Shown: positions 23,701 to 35,423 of the stretch, piece by piece
Numbering within the stretch: the first letter of the stretch is position 1
Layout of the letters: every line of letters starts with the position of its first letter
DNA from: Nematostella vectensis
Lineage: Eukaryota > Cnidaria > Anthozoa > Actiniaria > Edwardsiidae
NCBI RefSeq assembly: GCF_932526225.1
Contig: NC_064040.1
Location: 7,971,181-8,035,180, forward strand
Reading direction: 5' to 3'
DNA length: 64,000 nucleotides
The notes under the pieces: generated by a model
Told to the model about the DNA's origin: nothing
Databases searched by the model: none
The model's input: only the letters and a program-made list of their open reading frames with translations
Program-made: the position numbers and the translations under genes

Positions 23701-24494
23701 TTAAACGTCTTTATCACTCGGTCACCAAATCATCATCACTATCATCATCACCTGCTCTGCGTTTTCTTCCCTCGCCCTTTCTTTTCCCCCATTCTAGCGA
23801 ATTGGTAGGATTTCTGCCTACATGCGTGATTTTGACTTATAAGCTATGTTCGCTTCTGCTTTACCATTGGGAGGATTTGGTAGCTATAGGGCCTACAGTT
23901 CATCATCACTGGGGTCCAAAAATTCCGATCTAAGCTGTGTCCCATGGTCAGAAATGAGTCGTGTGGCCGCTGTCTGAGGCGCCTTCTATGTTCTACAGGC
24001 GCGTACACAGGGGGGTACGCAGGGTGTGCGCACCCCCCCCCCCCCCCCCCCTTGGCGGCCAAAAAGTGGATCATTTCTTATTAAGGAATCTTCAAATACT
24101 ACGCTTTTTCCATATGATACCTATGTCGGCGCACCCCTCCTCAGATAATCCTGGGAATCACTTAATGCCCACCTCGAAATCAACACACATTACACAGGTA
24201 TCCCAAAATACATAATAAGACACAGGGAACCCAGATAATGATATAAGGATATTTACCATTTTTTATCTATTCATAGGTCTTGATGTCCCTAAGCACGGTG
24301 AACCAGCCTACCCCGTGGTGAGTTACGGTGATGGATGGGACACCGAAGAAGCGCTCGGCCCGGAGGGGTTCCTCGCCAATTATGGACGCGGAAAAATCAA
24401 GAAGTCCGCGTCATACGAGCCCGTGGAGACGGTCGCCATGGTTAAACTAGACGAGAACGGAGCAAGTGCCGACAACGTCGAGCAAGGCCCATAG
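17713..24494 (+). CDS. AMT: AMT-family ammonium transporter (10 exons, 492 aa)
   Basis: Plasma-membrane trimeric ammonium channel/transporter of the AMT/MEP branch, not the Rh branch. Exons: 17713-17818, 18960-19049, 19829-20059, 20199-20305, 20630-20761, 21497-21626, 22540-22643, 22751-22889, 23474-23695, 24277-24494; all phases agree (1479 nt). Hallmarks in order: [41 protein letters not shown] with the first pore histidine, [31 protein letters not shown] with [21 protein letters not shown] with the second pore histidine, and [12 protein letters not shown] at the start of the cytosolic tail. Both twin-His residues are kept, so it should be active. In cnidarians such proteins handle ammonium uptake or excretion; the direction cannot be read here. 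Introns 1, 2, 5, 6 and 9 carry repeats. Confidence 0.95.
18649..18802. repeat. Dispersed repeat copy 1 in AMT intron 1
   Basis: Shares GTCAACCTCGCTT and the internal AATACAGTAAATGTATGGA block with the copy at 19450-19629, but its right terminus has decayed. Confidence 0.6.
19450..19629. mobile_element. 180-bp MITE in AMT intron 2
   Basis: Inverted termini TAGCTGTCAAC and GTTGACAGCTA; the outer TA would fit a Tc1/mariner-type target site. Second copy of the family seen at 18649. Confidence 0.6.
20824..21195. repeat. TTTTCGCG-type repeat in AMT intron 5
   Basis: Opens with TTAATTTTCGCGCG and closes with GCGTGAAAATAAAG, with several internal GCGAAAA/TTTTCGC motifs in both orientations. Related to the repeat at 57183-57590. 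Confidence 0.5.
21702..22249. mobile_element. 548-bp MITE in AMT intron 6
   Basis: Termini TGTTACGC and GCGTAACA, each followed inward by CAAAATGTAATAACTAA. CCCTC is duplicated at 21697-21701 and 22250-22254 (5-bp target site). The right half has repeated GCGTTA/TTACATTT blocks. Non-coding. Confidence 0.75.
23996..24155. mobile_element. MITE fragment in AMT intron 9
   Basis: Left end CAGGCGCGTACACAGG resembles the MITE at 9270. The interior has a poly-C run and GCGGCCAAAAAGTGG; the right end stops at CCTGGG. Just upstream (23925-23960) is a short match to the 3' part of the SINE at 40425-40650. Confidence 0.5.
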
Positions 24495-27400
24495 AGAGAT
24501 ATGTGGACAATTTATATAATAGCAGAAAAGGGTGTTGAGTTAAAACGGAACGGATGCGTCATTCTATATTTTGTTCAAGGATATACTTTTAATTTCTGTG
24601 TATTAAATTGAGATTGATTTTTGGCTTTTAGTTAATTGACGTTTGCAGCTTAAAAGGTAGTGTGGTGGTGTTGGTGGTGGGGGTGGGGGGGGGGGGGGGG
24701 GCTGGACAGCTAGGTATCTTTATAGTCCTTGCAGTTTTACAAATCGCGACACCATAGACCCGTGTAGCCACCACCATCTCAGTCAGCATATTGCTGGCAC
24801 CATGCGAATAAGCATTTCACAAATTAGTGTACTAACATCGCCAGCATTGCTTGGCCAGTAATAATGGTTCTTTTTGCTCGCACTACTCTTGCGCTGGGTT
24901 TAAAAAAGGCAAGTCATGCCGCTATTCTATACTCCCGCTCAATGCCGAGTCACAAAAAGCATCCATTTCCATCGGCTAAATCAAGCAAGTAACTGAGAAA
25001 CTTTCAATAAAATATCTTTAACAAAGTATCAGTCTTCAACCGTGGATGTTATTTTAGAGTTTCCTTGCAAATAAACAGTTGTATTTTCAATAATAAACAA
25101 TAAGTATATAATAAGCGCAGGGTCGGAAATAGGGAAAGTTGATTGATTGGATATCTACCGCCCCCCCCCCCCCCCCCTCCAACTCCCCCTGTCCCCTTTT
25201 GAATAGTCAAAGATCGTTTTTTTTTTATATATATATAAAATAACAAATAAAGTATCAAACTTACGTCTGGGCGCTCTAACCAACCCTCTTTGTTAAATTC
25301 TGTCTCCGCTCCTACAGTGATATACCAGACACCGATAGACAACATCTTTCAAAAGCATAAGATCATTAGCCTACTTGCTCTCGTGTAAGGGTTAGCGTTT
25401 TGAAAAGTTAATTCGGCGTGCACGCCAATTATAAAGCTTGGTATACACTCAAAGCGTTAAAAACAATAGACGACCTGTGAGCGAACATTTCTTAATTTGT
25501 TTTCGAGTTTGAGAAATTCGCACACTCCATGATAATACAATTTTATAGGGAAGCATAAACGGTTACAGCAGGGAAAAGATGCGTTTGTTTGACTTGTTTC
25601 GATGGTCGGTATTTGAAAATACCTGCTTCAATGGTTGTTTTCGCGATAGTTCTTTAAATTATATGACAAACAGCTTGTTATTTGCATGTCTAATTTCTGT
25701 ATAATGCACCTGTAATCGAGGTGTCTGTCCTGTATAGGTGTCTGTCTTGTGCTAGGTGTCGATTGGACGCTTCCTAGCGCATGTGTGTTGTATTCATTTC
25801 AAAGCAAGCTTAATTTATTCTGGTAGACCTTTTTTATTATGTCAAACAAACGAGCAACAATATTGAAAACTTTAAAGACTCAAAATAACTAGGGTAGATC
25901 ATTTTCACTATAATTATGAATTATTTTAAGCAACAAACTTGTTTTTCTTTAATGCGCGATTGCGTTTTGAAGGCTGTTCAATATACATTGTCCAATTTTC
26001 AAAGGTTTTGCTGACAGCGCAAACCTGGGTACAACAAAATAAATTAGCATTTCAATAACAAACATTTTGGGTACTGCATTATTACCCTTCATATGAACGC
26101 AGGCTACTTTTTTCGGAAAAAAACTTGAACATTTGCCTCTAGCATCGCCGAACCACAAAAGGACACTCAGACTACCACAGCCACAAAGGCAAGAAACCAA
26201 ATCCTTACTGGTAAAAAATATATTATAAAAAAACGACTTCAGAATAGTGGACTTTGGATCAACAAAAACACAGCCATAATCCTGATATTTTGACATAGAA
26301 AAGGTCCCATTAAGGGAGCAAGGTCAAAAAGAGTTAACATTTTCTTCGAATTGGTAAAGTACTGGATTGACAAAGGTCAATTTGATGTTGGCTAAAACAG
26401 GTAAGATGTTTCTCTTTTTTGATACAGAACCTTTGTTAGTGGTTTCCTTATAACGTGATATTATGCTATATACCCTTGTTAATGACTTTTATTGTGATGT
26501 GACTTTAAAATGACTGTTTGTTTGTTGCGGTTTTATTTTAATGCTCGATTTAAGAAATACAGAGACGGGCGAGGAGTATGGAATGATTTTATCGGAAAAC
26601 ATGTTTTCTAATTTCAAGGGAATAGACATGTACACTGTTTGTTTCGGGAGCTCTGGTCTTTTGTTAGTTATATCATTGTCTTGGAACAAAGCTTAAGAAA
26701 TGTTTAAGTTATAAAACTCCACTAGTGAATAGTACAAGCTTAATTTCAAGTATTTTAAGGGAAATATTTGAGTCATTTGCTCCATGAACTTTCCAAAATT
26801 TCACTGCGTCACGTTTTTTGGTCAAATACAAAGAAAAAAAAATGACAATTTGCATATGTCATTATGAGGATGACAAACAAAAAAATTTCTAATTCACACG
26901 AATTAATAAAGGCATCTTCAGAGACCCCTCATTCGTTACATCCCTTTTGAAAATTGCAGACTAAAACCTAAAATTAAATGAACAAGCGAAAAGCGAAAGC
27001 ATGACCTTGACACACTGAAAAAGTTAATGCTTTTGGTTGATTTCATTAAATTAGTCACGTGGGGATGTGAATTGTTGCCTCGGATTAAGGGTCTTTGCCA
27101 AAATACATGAAGTCGGATTAATTTGACATTTTTCATTGAACAGTTTTGATCTCTCTATTCTGGTGGTTTATCTGACCATAACTATCATGTAATAATGTGG
27201 TCTGCTGTTTTTGGACCTTCTTGAATTTGTTAGTCTGTTGGCGTCGCCTTTTTGCGTGCTGTGCTCTTGATTTTTCTTGGTAGAGTTGTTTAGTGGTGTA
27301 GTTAGCGGTTAGAGCTCTTTTTTTGACAATCCCACCATCTATTGTCTAAAAACATTTGGAAAACGATAAAGAGATTCAAGCAATTCTAGGGACTGAATGG

Positions 27401-29426
27401 AATGTTTTCTTTCTAAATGAATTTCTTTTAAAGTATTATTATAAAAATACAAGAAGTTTTGTAAGATATAAAGCTTATGCATATAAATTTGTATGACAAT
27501 AGCAATTTCACTACCAAGAACAGAAATGTGCGTGCGTTGTTCCGTATTTTCCCAAATCTTCCTTCCAAAGGCTTATTTTCCTTCCTGGTTACAAGAAAAA
27601 TAATTAATTGATTTACACTTTCCGGTAAGGGTTATGCCACAGGAAACCCGGTAAGCAGAGAGGTACTCTACAAACTTTACTCACTAAAAGGTCATCTATC
27701 TATGTTTCTTTTGGAGAATCATAGGACCAAGGCTTAGCTCCATGAAAGATATAGCACTAAATCTTTAAAACTTTTTAGCAGAGCATCTTTAAGCAAAGAT
27801 TGGAAGCATCTGACCGTAAGTTCACGTTTAATTTGTAAATTTTTCACATTTTCTCAGGGACCGAATTTTTCACAGATAAGAAATATTCTACGGGTGAATA
27901 AAGTAGCTAAAGGAAGAATTAGCTATATAGTAGCACTACTGCGAACATAACCATATTTGTCTACATTTTTATGAGACATCTAATGGATCTGGTGATTTTG
28001 CCCAAACATATACAAAGCTCAACTTCAGGCTATTCGCACAAATGCACAATGCATTTTTTCATTGTAATATATATCTTTTTAATGGCTCTCCAACGATTTT
28101 TAATCCGTTGGTTCCGACTTGGACTGCGGAGGCGGTCTTGAAAACATAGTCTTTGCGGGGAGCTTTTCAGGGGGAAATCTAAAGTGATTAACGAAAAACT
28201 GCAAAAAAAATACACAAATTGCCGTTGATTTTGAAAATAAATCAAGGCCATGCAAACAACTTGTTATCACTTTATCAGACCTCTTATTAGGACTATTGAA
28301 GAGCATACATTAAACAAACTCAAATCTCTTGTTTCTCTAAACAATGACTTGTTTACTAGACTCTTTAACCATCGACGCGTATTTACTCTGTAAGTTAGTT
28401 TCTTAGATATCAAGTAATATTTTTTAATCAGCTTTTTATTGCCTAAGAAAAGAACCAAGTTTCACACAAGAATGGGTGAGATTTGGACGCTGATAATAAC
28501 CTTGTGTGCGTCCAACACATTAAATATCAGAAACGCCAAAAAGTGTGACTAAGTATATCTAACTAGCATTTGCTGAGGTTCGATCAGTCGATTAACTCAC
28601 TATTCCCTGGATTGAAATATGACCGCAAAATTTCTAGACTTTGATATAGTATCTCATTCATCAGTTTGGACCCCCTCTGAGCTGTGCCCTCTCTATTCAG
28701 TTTATTTTTGTTTATTATCTATATTGTTGGACCCCGCTTGAACTGTGTGCAGACAATACCGCGGTAGGCCTGTGCGTGCTGTCGCTAGTGAAGCACAAAT
28801 AAGGCGCGGTTAGGCGCGGTTCTGAGGGTCAACATCCCGCACCTTTATCGCGTTCCCAGAATGGGAATACGTGCCGCGTCGCCTTTTGCTCACCCATGAT
28901 TTATCTTGCTCAAAATTAGCTATTAAATTTTATTTGTTTCGTTCCCGTGGATTTATAGTTATTAGTATTTTGGCACCTAAAATGTAGATTCTTTTGTTTA
29001 TTTGTTTCTATATCAAGCCGTCATTTTTCGTGAAATTTTTCATCTAAATTTTGTAATGGAAATAAGGTTTTAAATTTATATACTGACCAATTTCACACAA
29101 AAAAATGCTGCATTATTTTTCTTTTCTACGCCGTACCTGCCTAATAAAAACTGGAACGTTTAGTTTAAAAGTGAGCTTCTTATATGGATTATTCATCCAG
29201 TCGACAGTTCTTTGTTGAAAAACGGATCTCGGAGCGATTGACGCGTGCATTACGACATAAAATTGTAATATATAATGAAAATTCACCTCAGAATATTTTT
29301 ATTTAACAATTAGACTACGAGTTCGAGTTTTCTATGAGTCAATAGGGACCTTAAGCAAGGACGACGACGACGGCTAGGACAACGCGATCGTAAAAGATGT
29401 GTTCGCGCTTGGCGATCAATTATAAT
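24495..29426. other. Interval with no recognised gene
   Basis: About 4.9 kb. It includes the AMT 3' UTR (an AATAAA near 25006), poly-G and poly-C tracts at 24.7 and 25.16 kb, and short frames, the longest 115 aa on the minus strand at 25949-26296. None has a recognisable domain. A sequence starting GGGACCTTAAGCAAGGACG at 29345 looks like a transposon terminus. Confidence 0.55.
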
Positions 29427-30217
29427 TTAAGGTAGTAGCACTGGCTATTTGGGGGTATTTTGGAAGCTCAAAACTTCCCAACGTTCAACATTAAAATATC
29501 CATATTTCTACACATTATAAAAGAGTTATAATACAATGGATTCATGATATTTTTGTAATGTGATACCCTCTCCTAATTGGATTAGCGCTATCCCCCCCCG
29601 TGTCATAAAAATCACTCGTTCACCTTTTTCTCTTTAACCGCGTGTGCTATGGATATAATTATTTCGGTATTCTAAAGTAACTAGTTGCATTGACAATTTG
29701 TAGCTTGCAAACTGTTTTACCCCTTTTAAAAGTGGCAAAAAAAATCACTTCAAAAATGAAGGGGGAGGGTTCATCACAATTTACCCCCCTTTCTTCGGAA
29801 TGGAGTTCGCAAGCTACAGATTGTTTAGCTCAAAATGGTTAAGCAACATGGCAAATTGCAGCTAGAATGCCATTATTGTCGACTTAAAAAATGAAAAAGA
29901 AACTCCCATGAGTCCTATTAGGCAGGTATTTGGTCAAAATAATTCGTTAAAACTCGCAGAAACTGAATCGAAGCTCTCAAAACCCACTTACACATTTCCT
30001 AGCTGCCATGATGGACAACATTTCCCGTCCCCTCCATACAAAGGAACACAAAAATACGATATGTTATGGCTGGTTGCTAGGATCTAGCCTATCAGGAGGC
30101 GTGACATGCACAATTTACTTCCGGTGCGTCGAAGCGTGATCTCACATTACAACCATCATCGAACGAGAAACAAACAATATTTCAACATCACTAAACCTTA
30201 GCTTTTTTCTGCCTTTT

Positions 30218-33078
30218 ATGGCTCCGAAAAAGAAGAAACAAACAAAGTCTCAGAGAAGGAAGTCTCTTCAGCAAAGAGGAAAACTCGGAGCTGAAGCAAG
30301 AGGGACCGGCGTGTCTTCGAGGCAAGATGTAGTTCTGCCTTCGCTTTGGAGGACCGAGACAAAAAGCTATTCCACTGGAGATGCTGTGAAAGTCATTTCT
30401 CCGAATAAAACCGTCTACCATGGCATGGCACGAGCTAAAAAAAGAATGGAGGAACGTGGCATTAATTTACACGATGAAAGCTCCGAGTATGAGGATTCTT
30501 CCCAGGAGGAGTTTTTGCCAAGCCCGAGTAAAGTCCAAAAAGTAAACGCTGCGCTTCAAGAGAAAGGCGAACAGGACAAGCCAACTCTCGAACGACAGCT
30601 ATTTGTCGCTGAATCAACGCAGCTAACAAATCTTGTCGATCAGGTCAACCGTAATTCTCGATGTGCTACACCAGGTTGCCAAGGTACAACATAATTTTGG
30701 TTTGCATGCTTTGATTTTGACTGTTATTGTTTGACAGGCAACGGCGTCCTTGCATTGTAAAACACTCACTAGACGATGTTGTTTGCACTGTATAAGCTTA
30801 CATAAAGCAAGAGACTCCAGGTCCCTGACCCTCATATTACCCTTCATATTATAATTCCAAGCTAAACATATTGAAAAAAAAAAAGAACTATTGCATATAA
30901 TTTTCTAGTAAAAAGGCAAAAGAAAATCAATCATTCTAATTCCATCCTGACCATTATACTCAGATATTGATATACTGTTTTTGTGTTTTTTAGGCATATT
31001 GATTCCAGCAAAGATAGATACTGTTGGCCTTGGTGGAACTATAAATGTTCTTTATGTTTGTAATGGCTGCACCAACAGACGCTTGAGTTTTGAAGGATCA
31101 TTAGCTGTTGAAGGTTCTCGTCGCACTGTGGTTGGTCTGGCCCTTGCAGTGGCGTTTATTCTTACTGGACATGGATTTTCTAAATTCCAGAAAACACTGA
31201 ACAATTGCCTTGGGATACCCGCAATTTCCAAGAACAGATTTTACGAGGTGATTAAACTGATATATCCCCACATTGAAGAAATCGTAAACGAGATGTGCGA
31301 AGATGAAAAAGAAAAAATGAAAAAGATGAACAGTGTAGATCTTGGGAGCTGGGACCGTGCTGTCGTTACGTCAGACGGGGTTTGGCACACCCGTGGACAC
31401 TTCAGTAAAAATGGGTCATTCATTGTAAAGAATTATATGACCCAAGGGCTTCTGTGGTATGGGCACAAATCAATGAGGGGAGAAATAACTGAGGAGGAAG
31501 AGGGTGAGGAATTGTACCACGGCACGGCCAAGTCTATGGAAGGAGTTCTTGCTGAGGAATGCTATGGACAGGCAGAAGAAGAAGGGTGTGATATTATTTG
31601 TGTTTGGCAGGATGGGGACTCTTCTTCAAAGAAGTCAGTTCACAATGTCTATGGGGAGGAACCCCCTCAAAGAGTATACAAGTGTGGTGGGCATGTGGGT
31701 AGATCCCACGGGAATAATCTGAAGGACTTTGCCAAGCAGAAGGCATTCACCAGTGGCCATATTTCTAAATGGAAAGAACTGTTTCCAGAAATGGAGAACT
31801 TGAAGTGCCATTGCACACGCCATTCAAAGAACTGTGGTTGCTTTTCAGAGCAGTTTCTGAAAAATGCTAGAGTTAACCATTTTTGCTGTTTGCAGCAGTG
31901 TGACTCTCCCGAAGAATATGCTAGACGCATGAGAGCATTGAGCCAGCACCATATTGTTGATAAACACTCTTGGGAGGGAGGGAACTGTGGTTTCCATACA
32001 GAAACAGTTTGTTCATGTGGAGAATGCAAAGACGAATTTGAGTTGAAATGTGAGGGAATACCATATTCGACAAAAAACAAGTTGTCGTGTCCATTTCATC
32101 ACATGGCCTACCAACTGGAGTGCGAGCTACGAGCTGCTGACGCGAAATCAGTAATACATCCTGAGATGGGCCGTGGCCATTCCAATCAGTGTGAGGCTCA
32201 TTTCAACGTGCTTCCCCATTTTCGTGCTAAAGACCAAAGTCTCAATAGGTAAGACATATAACAAAATATAGAAAACAGACAGAATCTGGCATTATAAATC
32301 ACCTATGCTAAAGGCACTATTTTAGAACATCCACTAAACAGTTTCAGTGAATGAATTGTGTTAGTATGAAAAGTTATGCCCTGGACAGTTGTTTCAAAGG
32401 AAGGGTGCCTTGGGTGGAATAAGAAGTGGGATAAGTAATGAAAGATTCAATTTCATGCTTTTTGCTACATGTGTAACATACCAGTGCCCCCAGCCTTGTT
32501 TTAAATTAGTAATAAATACATAATAATTTTATTATTTATATAGCGCAAAATTCATTATCTATATGATCTAATGCGCATTGGATGTTTCCCAATTTAGGTT
32601 GCACTATATTACATCAACAAACTGTGGGTTGGCCCAGGGGAATATGACATGGTGCTGGGAAAATCGTGGAAAGGAATACCACTGGATAAAGGACCTTTAC
32701 ACTCGACTCCATCTGCCTGTGCTTCCTTCCATTGAAAAGGCGCTTGATAAAGCAACTGAGGACAGGATGAACCACCTCATGAAACAAAAGACAGAGGCAG
32801 CCAAGAAGCAGCGAATATCCAATAAGCAAGCTAGACAGGAAGACCAGGAAGAGAGAAAGAAGTGGAACAAAAGGCAGGCAGTGCTGCATACATATGGCAC
32901 TGAAGATGATGACGAGTTAGATGATGATGATGATGATCCAGCACTGATAAGAGAGGCAGAGAGCATGCTAAGACAAAGGACTGTAATAAGTGGAAAGCGG
33001 CCATGTAAGTGTGGATCAACCACCCACCAGCTCACTTCTCACAAGGACTGTAGTGAGAATCCCAAAAACAAAGAGTAG
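30218..33078 (+). CDS. Mutator-like transposase (3 exons, 733 aa)
   Basis: Exons 30218-30683, 30994-32248 and 32598-33078; phases agree (2202 nt). Residues 1-30 are a basic nuclear-type region (APKKKKQTKSQRRKS). A Cys4 knuckle spans the exon 1-2 junction (RCATPGCQG then VCNGCTNR). The central domain has DGVWHTRGHFSKNG, then GDSSSK and CGGHVGRSHGNNLKDF, the arrangement of the cnidarian Mutator-like transposase domain (DGTW..RG, DGD, GHV), with the two aspartates as probable catalytic residues; the third acid is not assigned. A cysteine-rich segment (CHCTRHSKNCGCF, CSCGECKDEF) follows. The tail has an acidic run and PCKCGSTTH. No stop or frameshift, so it may be active or domesticated; the TIRs favour an element. 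The family call is from motif memory. Confidence 0.8.
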
Positions 33079-33316
33079 AATTACACAACATGTTCAAGTT
33101 TATTATACACTTTATACAGCATACAAAATATGATAGATGTTCTAGTCAAGTTTATACATGAAAATGAGGCTGGTCAGTGTCAGACATTTACATGTTTTTC
33201 AGTTCTAGTCTTGGTTCTTTTTATCTAACTAACACAGACATAACTAAAACTGTATTTTATGGGTTTATTGAAAACACTTTTTTATAGAAAAGTAACTAAT
33301 ACAATGTAGATAAATC

Positions 33317-33331
33317 AATAAAATCAATAAA
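33317..33331 (+). promoter_or_regulatory. Poly(A) signals of the transposase gene
   Basis: Two AATAAA motifs at 33317-33322 and 33326-33331, about 240 bp past the stop and just short of the convergent gene's stop codon. Confidence 0.55.
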
Positions 33332-33354
33332 AATAGATTCGAATCATCTCGTTT

Positions 33355-34243
33355 CTACTTCGTCTTTGGCCACTTTGCCTCGGCCAAAATTGCAATGTTG
33401 ATCTTGTATACCTAAAAAAATAACAAAAAAATACATGGGTGAATACGAATCCAAGGATACCGAAGCCGCACAAATTATTTTTACAATGAAAAGAAAAATA
33501 ATAAACAACTGTCATGTTATTGGCAGGGTTTGAGGAAAAACTAAAATTCGTTGACCAATAGATATAACACATTTGCAAGTGAAACTTGAGCCCCAAACAA
33601 GCTTGGAGTCCATAAATTTGCTAAGTTTTTTTTTATCATAGTGTGTCACCTACCGAATCGTGGTCCGGGTCCTCAAAATCTTGTACGCTACCCGGAACAA
33701 TGAGCCTGACGATCGCTTTCAGGCTCTCCGGGTAAACGTACGTCGGCCATCGCGGAAGGCCGGCCCCCAATGTCTTCTTACTTCCAAACTAGAATACAAA
33801 CATACGGCGTGAGAAACAATTAAAATTCCCACAATCTTGCAACAACATATATTCACATTCCAAGGTTGATAAGACCAGGACAAAGTATCATATTTGGACA
33901 AAAATCGAAGATGAGAGACTTTTTGTTGTTCACTTAAAATCTAATGACACTTAACTACATTTGATTAGAGTTTTTCAGGCGAAACCTACCCACAGTAAGC
34001 ACCAGAGGCGCTTGTAAAGCCTGGCGCGGCCTTCGTTAACTTTCTCCCCTTCTCGGAGGCGAAAATGCCTCAGAATACCTAGAAGTCCTGCGGGCGCCTG
34101 TCCAAATCTGAAATCAAAGGGGAATACTGATTATACACTAAAAATCGTCGAAAGACAATGATATACTTGTCTTACCCATTCCTTGCAAACTCGGCGTTGA
34201 ATGCCAAGAAAGCTGCTTCGAGTTGCAAATTCTCAGCCGCCAT
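33355..34243 (-). CDS. Small transposon-borne gene of unknown function (4 exons, 125 aa)
   Basis: Found by splicing minus-strand frames: exons 34243-34176, 34107-33990, 33788-33654, 33411-33355 (TAG). Every junction has GT/AG (donors GTAAG, GTAGG, GTAGG; acceptors TTTCAG, TTCTAG, TTTTAG), phases agree, and the total is 378 nt. No exon alone gives a long open frame, so it is easy to miss. The protein begins MAAENLQLEAAFLAFNAEF, has a basic middle (ILRHFRLREG, ARLYKRLWCLLW), GLPRWPTYVYPESLKAIVRL and an acidic DFEDPDHDS before the end AEAKWPKTK. No family recognised. It lies inside the TIRs, convergent with the transposase; a minus-strand AATAAA at 33269-33264 would make the 3' UTRs overlap. An accessory role in transposition is inference. 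Confidence 0.7.
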
Positions 34244-34514
34244 GCTGAAGCCGATCGTGTCGCATGTGCCCAGCCGAAGGTGTGAACAAAACGTGGATAT
34301 TATGTGACAAAGCGTCACTTCCTTCGAATCAGCAAAGTAAATTTATTTCCGGTTCCGGTAAAAGGCCCCATTTTCGTTCACTGATTCTGTATTCGCTTTT
34401 GGAAAAAATAGAAAAATTAGTTCGGATGTTCAAATTGCACATATAAATTGTACAAAACACGGCACTTCCGAGAAAAATGGAGATACCCGAAATTAGCCAG
34501 TGCTAGTACCTTAA

Positions 34515-35423
34515 TTGCAATGGAATAAGCAAAACATCATAGTCAGAGATAGATATAAATAAAAGGACATTATTTCTACAGTAGCGAACGTAGCTACAGG
34601 AGTTTACAGTGCAAACGTCCGCGTTCTCAATTTCATCATGAATGATGGAGTTTTCTCTTCCTGGTTTGATGGAAAACGGCTGAAATATATTAGACAGAAT
34701 GCATTTTCATGTGCTACTATTGAATTCTGAATCAAATTCCATGGTTTTCTGCCGTCGTCCACGTTGCCGTCGTCGTTGCTTCGAGTAGTCTTATTGTTTT
34801 AGTATAAATCCACTCACATACTACCTTAAAAATTACGATTCTAATATTATGTGAGTGGTTTATACTAATATTCCGTATACAGAGCACGTAGCGAAGCACG
34901 TGACGCAATAATCTCTTGTTGTGAGGATTATAAAATGGGACCTTGGCCAAGTTTAGCAGAGCGTGTGACAACATAAAGTAAAAGTTAAAAATTGTTTGAC
35001 CATTAATCGTTTAAGCGCAGCCTCTAAAAATAAGGCTCTTGTGATGAAAGGAACCGAGAGTCAAACGGAAGATATAGTTGACCTTCATACAATACGATTG
35101 TTTACGCGCAATGCGAAATCATGTGACAACTTTGTCAGCAAATATTGATTGTAACGCGAGGACTTTGACCACAAGTACTTGTAATTATCACAAAACAATA
35201 ACAACTCTACATAAATATTGAGGTCAAAAAGACAGCAACCTAAGCGAAACTAAAACGATCACCCATCTTCTTTCTAGAGCAATAACAAGGGACGTCATTT
35301 ACAAGGCTTGACCAATAAAGATTGTGCTCTTCGCGTGAAACGCAGTTTGAAATTGGACCTCACGCAGGCGATGAACAGACCTTCACGTAACATCGTCTTC
35401 CAATAACAGAACATGAAAACAAT
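34515..35423. other. Gap between transposon and Ig/FN3 receptor gene
   Basis: No gene seen. A short palindrome, AGTATAAA.CCACTCACAT, runs 34801-34866. GCCGTCGTCGTTGCTT near 34770 resembles the inverted form of the terminus at 29345, so the transposon may have landed inside an older element. The receptor promoter should lie in the right part; an out-of-frame ATG at 35413 precedes the true start by 11 bases. Confidence 0.45.

Larger units (their letters stand above)
29427..34514. mobile_element. Two-gene Mutator-like DNA transposon, about 5.1 kb
   Basis: Left terminus 29427-29457 and right terminus 34484-34514 are inverted repeats: AAGGTA(G/C)TAGCACTGGCTA then TTT(G/C)GGGTAT, about 30 bp with roughly four differences or indels. 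Between them lie an intact three-exon transposase gene reading rightward and an intact four-exon small gene reading leftward, with converging 3' ends. Target-site duplication is unclear: flanks TTATAAT and TTGCAAT match at 5 of 7. Both genes start a few hundred bases inside the termini, so TIR-proximal promoters are plausible. Confidence 0.75.

Noticed and set aside
25949-26296. 115-aa minus-strand frame in the gene-poor interval
   Set aside because: No domain or conserved motif; flanked by AT-rich non-coding sequence with no splice signals that extend it.
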